Assembly: GCA_018715445.1 (NCBI GenBank)
Contig: DVLP01000008.1
Location: 1 to 12,650 of the forward strand
Reading direction: 5' to 3'
From: Candidatus Avipropionibacterium avicola
Lineage (GTDB): Bacteria; Actinomycetota; Actinomycetes; Propionibacteriales; Propionibacteriaceae
Length of the DNA stretch: 12,650 bases
In this document: positions 7,000 through 12,650 of the stretch, piece after piece
Position numbering within the stretch: the stretch's first letter is position 1
Layout of the letters: every line of letters starts with the position of its first letter
Made by a program: the position numbers and the translations under genes
The notes under the pieces: generated by a model
Seen by the model: the letters and a program-made list of their open reading frames with translations, nothing else
Told to the model about the DNA's origin: nothing
The model's database searches: none

Positions 7000-8286
7000 A
7001 TGCCCGTCGAACTGTCGTACCCGATCCATCGTCACCGCCTGGACAATGGCCTTCGGGTGGTCATCTCGCCCGAGCCTGCCACCCCGACGGTGGCGGTGAA
7101 CCTCTGGTACGACGTCGGGTCGCGCCACGAGCAGGTCGGGAAGGACGGTCAACCCGGCCGGACCGGGTTCGCGCACCTGTTCGAGCACCTGATGTTCCAG
7201 GGGTCGGCCAATGTCGCCAGCGGTGACCACTTCAAGCTGCTGCAGTCAGCCGGAGCAACGGTCAACGCGACCACCTGGTTCGACCGGACCAACTACTTCG
7301 AGGCGTTGCCGGTCGGTGGACTCGACCTGGCGTTGTGGCTGGAGGCCGACCGGATGGCCAGCCTGGCCGTCACCGCGGAGAACTTCGAGACCCAGCGCGA
7401 CGTGGTCAAGGAGGAGAAGCGACAGCGCTACGACAACGTCCCCTACGGCGACACCACCGAACGACTCATCGGGCTGACCTTCGAGCGCGACCACCCGTAC
7501 GGCCACACCACCATCGGGTCGATGGCCGATCTGGATGCGGCCGAGCTGTCCGACGTCCAGGCCTTCTTCGAGCGCCACTACATGGCCTCCAACGCGGTCC
7601 TCACGATCGTCGGCGATGTCGACCCGGGCGAGGCACTGTCGCTGGTGGAGCAGCGATTCGGGCCGCTGCCGACCAAGACCCCTCCCCCACAACTGCACAC
7701 CCCGGCCGAGTCAGCCCTGACCGGCATCCCCCGCGACGAGGCGGTCGCCGACGTCCCGGCCGATGCGGTCCACTTCAGCTATCGGCTGCCACCGCGTGGC
7801 ACCCCCGAGTTCGACGCGGTCGACCTGGCGTCCACAATCCTCGGCCACGGCGCCAGCTCCCGACTGCACCGTCGACTCGTCCGTCGTGACGAGATCGCCG
7901 AGTCGGCCGGAGCCTCCACGATGGCCCTGATCGGCGGCACCGGGGTCGGCTTCGTCTCGGCCCGCTGCCGCGACGGGCAGTCCCCGGAGAGGATCGAGCA
8001 GGTCCTGCTCGAAGAACTCCACGACCTGATCACCACCGGCCCGACCGAGGAGGAGCTGGGCCGCGCCAAGGCCACCTTCGCGCGGTACTGGTTGCAGGGC
8101 CTGGCCCGGATCGACACCCGGGCCGACCAGATGTCCGGCCATGCGCTCCTCGAAGGTGACGCCGACCTGGTGAACCACCGGATCGCCACGGTGGATGCGA
8201 TCGGACTCGACGCCGTGGCCGAAGCCGCTGCCCTGCTGCACCCCGACCATCGCGCCGTCCTCACCTACCGCAAGGAGCAGTCATGA
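7000..8286 (+). CDS. M16B zinc peptidase, catalytic subunit
   Basis: A 428-residue member of the M16 (pitrilysin/processing-peptidase) family, length typical for subfamily B. The inverted zinc motif HxxEH is intact as HLFEH at residues 59-63. The third zinc ligand is expected about 76 residues later, where KEEK (138-139) supplies the glutamate. The N-terminal HRLDNGLRVV and WYDVGSRHE segments and YGHTTIGSMADL are family hallmarks. The C-terminal domain has SSRLHRRLVRRDEIAESAG but lacks the Tyr of the Arg/Tyr pair, which the next gene has. The start at 7000 follows a -10 box at 7-nt spacing, so it is probably leaderless. The stop overlaps the next ATG (ATGA). There is no signal peptide, so it probably acts in the cytoplasm on unfolded peptides. 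It is predicted to form a heterodimer with the 8283 product. Confidence 0.92.
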   Translation: MPVELSYPIHRHRLDNGLRVVISPEPATPTVAVNLWYDVGSRHEQVGKDGQPGRTGFAHLFEHLMFQGSANVASGDHFKLLQSAGATVNATTWFDRTNYFEALPVGGLDLALWLEADRMASLAVTAENFETQRDVVKEEKRQRYDNVPYGDTTERLIGLTFERDHPYGHTTIGSMADLDAAELSDVQAFFERHYMASNAVLTIVGDVDPGEALSLVEQRFGPLPTKTPPPQLHTPAESALTGIPRDEAVADVPADAVHFSYRLPPRGTPEFDAVDLASTILGHGASSRLHRRLVRRDEIAESAGASTMALIGGTGVGFVSARCRDGQSPERIEQVLLEELHDLITTGPTEEELGRAKATFARYWLQGLARIDTRADQMSGHALLEGDADLVNHRIATVDAIGLDAVAEAAALLHPDHRAVLTYRKEQS

Positions 8287-9641
8287 CCTCGCCGCAGCTG
8301 ACCGGTGCCGACCGTCCCGAGGTCGCCGACCCACCGCCGTGGAGCTTCCCCCTGCCGCAGCACCATCGCCTCAGCAACGGCATCCCGGTCGTGCTGCACC
8401 ACCTGCCCGGTCAGCACGTCATCTCCACCACCGTCCTGATAGACCACAGCCTGGCGAACGAACCCGCCGAGCACGAGGGCATCACCGCCATGGCGGCCCG
8501 TCTGCTGACCGAAGGCACCCAGGCCCACCCCGGTGAACGCTTCGCCGAGCTGCTCGACAACAACGGCGCCGCCATGGGCCACCAGCTCAGCACCGACGGG
8601 CTGCAGATCCTGATGGACGTGCCCACCACCAACCTCGCCCCGGCACTCGATCTGGTGGCCGAGGCCGTCCTCGGCCCGGAGCTGTCACCCGGCGATGTCA
8701 ACCGCCACAAGGAACTACGGCTGGCCGAGATCGCCCAGCTCGAAGCGCACTCGGCCGGTCTGGCCAGTCGCGAGTTCCGCCGTCGCGTGTTGTCCGACAC
8801 CGATCGGGCCGGCCGCCCGAACGGCGGCGACCGCGACCAGGTCGCCTCCCTCACCCCGGAGTTGGTACGGGACTGGGCCGACTCCCTGCTGCGCCCCGAG
8901 CACACCACCATCGTGATCGGCGGCGACCTGGGCGCGACCGAGGCCGACCGTGACGCCTTGCTCGCCCTGCTCGAAGCCCGCTTCGGCACCTGGACCGGAC
9001 CCCACGCACCGATCACCCATCCCGACCTGCACCCCGGGCGACCGGGCTGCACCGTCATCGACCGACCCGGCGCCGTCCAGGCGGACCTGCGGATCGGCGG
9101 GTGGGGCATCGACCGCTCCGATCCGCGCTGGCCGGGGATCCGGGTCGCCAGCCACGCCGTCGGCGGTGGGTTCAACTCCCGACTCAACACCGTGCTGCGC
9201 GAGGAGAAGGGCTTCACCTACGGCATCCGCCTCGGCTTCACCCCGCAACGATCCGGCGGTTGGTTCACCACCAGCGGTTCCTTCCGTACCGAGGTCGTCG
9301 GCGAGGCGATGTCCCTCGCCCGCGAGATCCTCGCCGCACCGGACGACATCACCGCAGCGGAGGTCGTCGACGCCCAGCGCTACCTGACCGGCATCACGGC
9401 CCTGCAGTACGCGACCGCCGATGCCGTGGTCGACCAGACCAGCCTGCAGCTGATGATGGGCCTGCCCGACGACTACCTCACCCGCGCCCAGGAGGCGTTG
9501 GTGGCCGTCGACGCGGACGCCGCGACCACGGCCTACCGCGAGATCGTCGACCCCGACCGGCTCACCTGCGTGATCGTCGGCGACGCCGAGGCCCTCGTGC
9601 CGCAGCTCACCGACGCCGGGTTCGATCCGCAGGTCGCCTAG
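8283..9641 (+). CDS. M16B peptidase, non-catalytic Arg/Tyr subunit
   Basis: A 452-residue M16 protein coupled to the catalytic subunit by an ATGA overlap. The N-terminal domain keeps the HHRLSNGIPVVL opening, but the zinc motif is lost: the corresponding segment reads EHEGITAMAARLL, with no HxxEH. The C-terminal domain has the substrate-recognition pair, Arg300 and Tyr313 in GFNSRLN....EEKGFTYG. In characterised two-subunit M16B enzymes one subunit holds zinc and the other the Arg/Tyr pair, and both are needed. This gene pair shows exactly that division. Its TAG stop (9639-9641) lies in the palindrome CTAG at the left end of the mobile element, on which the convergent transposase also stops. 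Confidence 0.92.
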   Translation: MTSPQLTGADRPEVADPPPWSFPLPQHHRLSNGIPVVLHHLPGQHVISTTVLIDHSLANEPAEHEGITAMAARLLTEGTQAHPGERFAELLDNNGAAMGHQLSTDGLQILMDVPTTNLAPALDLVAEAVLGPELSPGDVNRHKELRLAEIAQLEAHSAGLASREFRRRVLSDTDRAGRPNGGDRDQVASLTPELVRDWADSLLRPEHTTIVIGGDLGATEADRDALLALLEARFGTWTGPHAPITHPDLHPGRPGCTVIDRPGAVQADLRIGGWGIDRSDPRWPGIRVASHAVGGGFNSRLNTVLREEKGFTYGIRLGFTPQRSGGWFTTSGSFRTEVVGEAMSLAREILAAPDDITAAEVVDAQRYLTGITALQYATADAVVDQTSLQLMMGLPDDYLTRAQEALVAVDADAATTAYREIVDPDRLTCVIVGDAEALVPQLTDAGFDPQVA

Positions 9642-10624
9642 CTGTACTGACCGGGGACGTTGGTCAATCGTGAGAATGGCGGCTGGTTGCCGCAGGCCGT
9701 GTGGGGCCGGTGGTGGTTGTAGTAGTGGAGCCAGCCGTCGAGTTCGCCGCGGCGTTCGGCTTCGGAGGTGTAGCAGCGGGCGTAGGCCCAACCGTCGGCC
9801 AAGGTGCGGTGGAATCTCTCGATCTTGCCGTTGGTCTGGGGCCGATACGGCCGCGTGCGCTTGTGCGTGATACCCAGCTCAGCGCAGGTGTCTCGCCACA
9901 GGTGTGAGCGGTAAGCGCCGCCGTTGTCCGACAGGACCCGCTCAACGGTCACGCCGCGGGCGTTGAACCACTCAACGGCCCGCACCAGGACTGCAGTGGC
10001 GGTCTGGGCGGTTTCGTCGTCATGGATCTCGGCGTAGGCGACGCGGGAGTGGTCGTCAATGACGGTGTGGACGTAGGCCTTTCCCATCAACGGGTCGTAG
10101 TGCTTGTTCTTCGGCTTGCCGGGTGTAGCGGCGCGGTTCTTCTCGCCCTGGCGGCGGCCGACGTAGCGCCAGCCTCCGCCGTCGGGGATGTTGCCGAGCT
10201 TCTTCACGTCGACGTGGAGCATCGCCCCGGGGTGGTCGTGCTCGTAGCGGCGAACCGGCTCACCGGTGGCGCGGTCGACATGGGACAGCCGGTTCAGATG
10301 CGCCTCGGCCAGGATCCGATGGACGGTCGACGGCGCGATCCCGAGCCGGCAGGCCAACTGCACCGGCCCTTCGCGAAGCCGGAGACGGAGTTGGATGCAG
10401 CGCTTCGCGGTCGCCGTGTCGGTCTTGGTGGGTGAGTGGTGAGGTCGTGACGACCGGTCCTGCATGGGTTGGCCTGCGCGGTAGCGGTCGGCCCAGCGCT
10501 TCACGGTCGGCCAGGACACTTGGAAGCGGGCAGCGACCTCGCTGACAGGCCAGCCCTCGTCAACGACGAGCCGCGCAACCTTGAGGCGGTGACGTGGAGT
10601 GAGTGCTGCATTGGCATGAGTCAT
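9638..10624 (-). CDS. IS481-family DDE transposase
   Basis: A 328-residue, apparently intact transposase. Residues about 10-48 hold a helix-turn-helix (RHRLKVARLVVDEGWPVSEVAARFQVSWPTVKRW), and a second HTH-like region lies at about 85-110. The rve/DDE core has Asp139 (LHVDV), Asp233 (LSDNGG) and Glu269 (NGKIERFHRTL), giving the DD(35)E spacing. HTVIDDHSRVAYAE and the C-terminal YNHHRPH are typical of IS481/IS3-like enzymes. ATG at 10624 is preferred: GAAGGGA lies about 9 nt upstream, inside a hairpin that can hide it. The last codons run through the left terminal inverted repeat, and TAG comes from the CTAG just outside it. It follows the MerR regulator by 45 nt on the same strand, so it may be read from the passenger operon. 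Confidence 0.94.
   Translation of the reverse strand: MTHANAALTPRHRLKVARLVVDEGWPVSEVAARFQVSWPTVKRWADRYRAGQPMQDRSSRPHHSPTKTDTATAKRCIQLRLRLREGPVQLACRLGIAPSTVHRILAEAHLNRLSHVDRATGEPVRRYEHDHPGAMLHVDVKKLGNIPDGGGWRYVGRRQGEKNRAATPGKPKNKHYDPLMGKAYVHTVIDDHSRVAYAEIHDDETAQTATAVLVRAVEWFNARGVTVERVLSDNGGAYRSHLWRDTCAELGITHKRTRPYRPQTNGKIERFHRTLADGWAYARCYTSEAERRGELDGWLHYYNHHRPHTACGNQPPFSRLTNVPGQYS
9643..9667 (+). repeat. Left terminal inverted repeat of the IS481-like element
   Basis: Begins TGTACTGACCGG and matches the reverse complement of 12407-12431 at 21 of 25 positions, with differences at positions 13, 14, 21 and 24. It also encodes the last residues of the transposase (NVPGQY). CTAG lies one base outside it. 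Confidence 0.8.
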
Positions 10625-10633
10625 GGCGGCATT

Positions 10634-10663
10634 CCCTTCGGTCGCAGCGACCATCCCGAAGGG
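10634..10663 (-). promoter_or_regulatory. Hairpin that can occlude the transposase ribosome-binding site
   Basis: On the minus strand CCCTTCGG (10663-10656) pairs with CCGAAGGG (10641-10634) over a 14-nt loop. The second arm contains the AAGGG of the transposase Shine-Dalgarno. A 13-nt palindrome, GGTCGC-A-GCGACC (10640-10652), overlaps it and offers a competing fold that would free the site. The structure fills the 45-nt gap between regulator and transposase. No U-tract follows, so it is not a simple terminator. Confidence 0.55.
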
Positions 10664-10669
10664 TGCTTT

Positions 10670-11437
10670 TCAGTGGCTCTGGGCGTAGTGGCGCAGCGCT
10701 TGGGCGGCGAAGCCGGCGGCTTCTGCACCACCGAAAGCGGGATGGAAGTCTGGGTTGGTGGCGTAGAGGTTGGCCATGCCAGTGAGCATGGCGCGGGTCT
10801 TGTCCAGGTCGCCGGCATGCCCGGGCGTCCCGGGGATCTGGGCGAACCAGGCGGCATGGGCGGCTGCGTGCTGTTGGGCCTGGTCGCTCAATGGGGAGAC
10901 ACCCGACTGGTGGAGTTCGCCCCACCGCGCCAGGAGCTGTTCGGCGTCGGCCTGGAACTGACGTTGCTGGGTGAGGTTCTTGCTATGCCACCACCGGTTG
11001 GACTGCTCGAAGACCACGCGTCCCCATCGTTGGGTCACCTCGGCCTCATAGCGGTCGTTGAAGCCTTCGAGCATCATGTCCATCCGCGGTTGGCGTCCCT
11101 CGCGTCGCATCGTCACGGTGTGCTCGACGGACGCGATACGACGTTCCAGCGCTTCCCGCTCGTGCTCGAGGTGTACCAGGTGCGTCTCGAGGGCGGTGAT
11201 CTCCTCGTCTGGGTTCGCGTCGCTTGCCAGCGCTTCGCCGATCGCACCCAGGGCCAGGCCGGCTTCACGCAGGAGCAGGATGCGTTGCAGGCGTGCCACG
11301 GCGACAGGTCCGTAGTAGCGATAGCCGTTCGCGCCGATCCGGTCCGGGACGAGCAGGCCGATCTGGTGATAGTGACGCAATGTCCTGGCGCTGATGCCGG
11401 CGCGGTCAGCGAGTTCTTGGACGGTCCACTCCACCAT
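10670..11437 (-). CDS. MerR-family regulator with TipAS-type ligand-binding domain (TipA-like)
   Basis: A 255-residue regulator. Residues 1-70 are a MerR winged helix (WTVQELADRAGISARTLRHYHQIGLL, then the NGYRYY wing). Residues about 78-112 form the antiparallel coiled-coil dimerisation helix, and about 125-252 a TipAS-like drug-sensing domain (EGFNDRYEAEVTQRWG ... HAAWFAQIPG ... MANLYATNPDFHPAF). The protein has no cysteine, so it cannot make the covalent thiopeptide adduct known for TipA; it presumably senses something non-covalently. ATG at 11437 has AGAGAGG about 5 nt upstream and follows the protease stop by 14 nt, so the two are one operon. It probably binds the dyad at 12375-12389 in the operon promoter and controls its own synthesis (inference from MerR biology). 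Confidence 0.88.
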   Translation of the reverse strand: MVEWTVQELADRAGISARTLRHYHQIGLLVPDRIGANGYRYYGPVAVARLQRILLLREAGLALGAIGEALASDANPDEEITALETHLVHLEHEREALERRIASVEHTVTMRREGRQPRMDMMLEGFNDRYEAEVTQRWGRVVFEQSNRWWHSKNLTQQRQFQADAEQLLARWGELHQSGVSPLSDQAQQHAAAHAAWFAQIPGTPGHAGDLDKTRAMLTGMANLYATNPDFHPAFGGAEAAGFAAQALRHYAQSH

Positions 11438-11451
11438 CTCGGCCTCTCTCG

Positions 11452-12357
11452 TCAGCGGGCTGGCATTGTCAGACCCAACTGTGGCAGTGCCACGGCCAGG
11501 ATCTCGGAGGCGGGCGTGGCCACGGCCCTGGCGGGTGACTGTCCGGTGGCCTCCCGATAGGCGGACACGAAGCGTGCCCCGGCAGCGTAACCGGCCCCGG
11601 TGGGCAGCCCGACCGGTGTTGCGCCGAACAGGCAAGCGCTCGGATCGCCCAACACCCAAGCCGCGAAATCCTGCATGCCAGTCACGTCCAGGCCTTCGGT
11701 GACGCGGCGCAGCACCTCGTCACTGGTACGGGTCTGGTCGCTGACGAAGTGCGTGAATCCCTGCTCGCCCACGAGGTCGGCGGCGAACAGGTCCGCGAGA
11801 CCCTCAGCCACTACGTGCTCGCCAACCGTGACCGTCTGCGGGTTCCACACCACGCCTCCGGGCGAGTACCGCACATTGTGGTGGAGCTCGTGCAGGGCGA
11901 TGCCCTCCAACCGCGCCAGAACCTCGTCGGTGGGCCAGATCGTGATGGCGATGTACCCGCTGATCCCACCGAAGGCCGACAGGCCGCGGATCTCATCCAT
12001 GAAGTGCTTGTTGGTGGGATCCCCGAGCACGAGCAACACCGTCAGGTCAGGCATCGCCACAGTCGGATCGGCAGCGTTCAGCTCCCGCAGCCCCGTTTCG
12101 AGCGCTCGCTCGACACGGCCCCAAACATCGGCGCGTTCCAAAGCGTCGACCGCGCCGAGGATCTTGTCTGCCGCTACGGAGGGTCCGAAACCGAAGTTCT
12201 GGCTGTGAACCGCGGCCAGATCAGGTCCACCGGGAATGAAGAAGTACATCCCCGCCATCGGCTCCCACAGTCTGCGAGCTGCGTCCTTCCACTGCTCCGG
12301 AGAACTGCTCACCATCGCCCGCATCCCAGCGGCACTGTCAATCATCGTCACTGTCAT
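11452..12357 (-). CDS. DUF2268-type predicted zinc-dependent protease
   Basis: A 301-residue protein with a gluzincin-like site: HELHH at residues 156-160 and a downstream glutamate in VVAEGLAD (Glu185). This is the pattern of the DUF2268 (COG5504) family of predicted zinc proteases. No signal peptide or membrane helix is evident, so it should be cytoplasmic. The start ATG at 12357 lies exactly 7 nt after a -10 box, indicating a leaderless transcript. An upstream in-frame ATG at 12414 would put the promoter inside the gene and is rejected. It is the first gene of the operon and precedes the TipA-like regulator by 14 nt. The natural substrate of this family is poorly known, so its role next to a drug-binding regulator (stress, resistance or toxin-like) is open. 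Confidence 0.82.
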   Translation of the reverse strand: MTVTMIDSAAGMRAMVSSSPEQWKDAARRLWEPMAGMYFFIPGGPDLAAVHSQNFGFGPSVAADKILGAVDALERADVWGRVERALETGLRELNAADPTVAMPDLTVLLVLGDPTNKHFMDEIRGLSAFGGISGYIAITIWPTDEVLARLEGIALHELHHNVRYSPGGVVWNPQTVTVGEHVVAEGLADLFAADLVGEQGFTHFVSDQTRTSDEVLRRVTEGLDVTGMQDFAAWVLGDPSACLFGATPVGLPTGAGYAAGARFVSAYREATGQSPARAVATPASEILAVALPQLGLTMPAR

Positions 12358-12364
12358 GCCCACG

Positions 12365-12395
12365 ACGCTAAACATTGACGCTGCGTCAAAGTCAA
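12365..12395 (-). promoter_or_regulatory. MerR-type promoter with operator dyad driving the passenger operon
   Basis: On the minus strand, -35 TTGACT (12390-12395), a 19-nt spacer and -10 TAGCGT (12365-12370). The overlong 19-bp spacer is the signature of promoters that MerR regulators activate by untwisting DNA. It holds a perfect dyad, TTGACGC-A-GCGTCAA (12375-12389), the expected operator. Seven nucleotides after the -10 comes the ATG at 12357. The promoter lies 11 nt inside the right terminal repeat. Confidence 0.82.
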
Positions 12396-12406
12396 GCTCG
12401 TGACCG

Positions 12407-12431
12407 TCGATCAACGTGTCCGGTCAGTACA
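12407..12431 (-). repeat. Right terminal inverted repeat of the IS481-like element
   Basis: Its reverse complement begins TGTACTGACCGG and matches the left end at 21 of 25 positions. It lies directly upstream of the passenger promoter. The flank that follows, AGGCAA, bears no copy of the left CCTAGC. Confidence 0.8.
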
Positions 12432-12436
12432 AGGCA

Positions 12437-12650
12437 ATGCGTGCGAAGACGTTAGGTGTGCTGTTCGCGGTAGCGGCAGGGAGCGTTATCGGTTCGGCGG
12501 AGGCGGGCGCCGCGGCGTCGGCAGACTCGCACGACACATGGGATCCAAGTATCTCCGTCGCCGGTGAAGCTGTTGAGAAATACAGCGAGCCGACGTACGT
12601 AACCCTCGACGAGCAGACGTATGGGCCGGCCGAGGGCGTATCGGTTATCG
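12437..12650 (+). CDS. Secreted protein of unknown function (C-terminus off the window)
   Basis: An open frame from ATG at 12437 to the right edge, 71 residues visible. It begins with a clear signal peptide: basic MRAKT, hydrophobic LGVLFAVAAGSVIG core, then an Ala-rich region with a likely cleavage in SAEAGAAASA. The mature part (DSHDTWDPSISVAGEAVEKY...) is hydrophilic and not recognised. The only Shine-Dalgarno-like sequence, AAGG, is just 2 nt from the ATG and overlaps the element end, so the original control region may have been removed by the insertion; an in-frame GTG at 12416 lies inside the terminal repeat. Codon 6 is TTA and codon choice is more mixed than in the neighbours, suggesting a different origin. 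Confidence 0.6.
   Translation, partial: MRAKTLGVLFAVAAGSVIGSAEAGAAASADSHDTWDPSISVAGEAVEKYSEPTYVTLDEQTYGPAEGVSVI

Larger units (their letters stand above)
9643..12431. mobile_element. IS481-like element carrying a DUF2268 protease and TipA-like regulator (about 2.8 kb)
   Basis: The two ends are 25-bp imperfect inverted repeats (9643-9667 and 12407-12431). Their outer 12 bases, TGTACTGACCGG, are identical, and 21 of 25 match. They begin with TGT, as is usual for IS481 ends. Everything between reads leftward: protease, regulator, transposase. No second end is visible between the transposase start (10624) and the regulator (10670), where a simple 1-kb IS481 element would stop, so the two passengers appear to be part of the unit. 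The left flank CCTAGC (9637-9642) fits the NCTAGN target reported for IS481. The right flank AGGCAA does not repeat it, so the insertion has been rearranged or the right boundary needs proof. Confidence 0.72.

Noticed and set aside
6663..7001. Proline-rich minus-strand ORF with SPEP.HPRPPS repeats
   Set aside because: Its repeats are simply the translated 23-bp DNA repeat, and it overlaps the glutaredoxin-like gene in another frame.
10625..10669. Right end of a simple 1-kb IS481 element just upstream of the transposase
   Set aside because: No copy of TGTACTGACCGG or similar occurs here; the matching inverted end is at 12407-12431.
12358..12414. Earlier start (ATG at 12414) for the DUF2268 protease
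   Set aside because: It would place the -35, operator dyad and -10 inside the coding sequence; the ATG at 12357 sits exactly 7 nt after the -10.

Overview
The window is high-GC, gene-dense bacterial DNA that looks actinobacterial. The signs are strong GC bias at third codon positions, many ATGA/GTGA start-stop overlaps, probable leaderless starts placed 7 nt after a -10 box, and an initiator tRNA with the sequence features typical of Actinobacteria. Nothing here fixes the genus. The statements below come from reading the sequence; no database search was run.

Layout. 1-2114 (minus): two translationally coupled, paralogous FAD-dependent oxidoreductases of the protoporphyrinogen-oxidase/amine-oxidase type; the second runs off the left edge. 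2290-3648 (plus): a secreted DUF4434-type predicted glycoside-hydrolase-like protein, divergent from the oxidoreductases. 3754-5489 (plus): a coupled pair, a luciferase-like flavin (or F420) monooxygenase and an F420-reductase-like NAD(P)-binding protein. 5512-5656: a long imperfect inverted repeat, then a strong hairpin terminator. 5677-5753 (minus): initiator tRNA-fMet with its own recognisable promoter. 5802-6802 (minus): an overlapping pair, a membrane-anchored glutaredoxin-like protein without active-site cysteines and a NUDIX hydrolase. 6840-6972: a short GC-rich repeat block. 7000-9641 (plus): a coupled pair of M16B peptidase subunits, one with the zinc site and one with the Arg/Tyr site.

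The most interesting part is 9643-12431. It is an apparent 2.8-kb mobile element bounded by 25-bp imperfect terminal inverted repeats (21/25 identical, outer 12 bp perfect). All three genes read leftward: a DUF2268 predicted zinc metalloprotease, a TipA-like MerR regulator with a TipAS-type ligand-binding domain, and an IS481-family DDE transposase. A textbook MerR-type promoter lies just inside the right end: -35 TTGACT, 19-bp spacer filled by a perfect 15-bp dyad, -10 TAGCGT, then a leaderless ATG. The simplest reading is an IS481-like element that carries a self-regulated, possibly drug-responsive protease/regulator module upstream of, and perhaps co-transcribed with, its transposase. A hairpin that can sequester the transposase ribosome-binding site separates the passengers from the transposase. 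The left end sits against a CTAG that supplies the stop codons of both the transposase and the M16 gene. No matching target duplication is visible on the right.

The window ends (12437-12650, plus) in the 5' part of a secreted-protein gene of somewhat different base composition that abuts the right end of the element.
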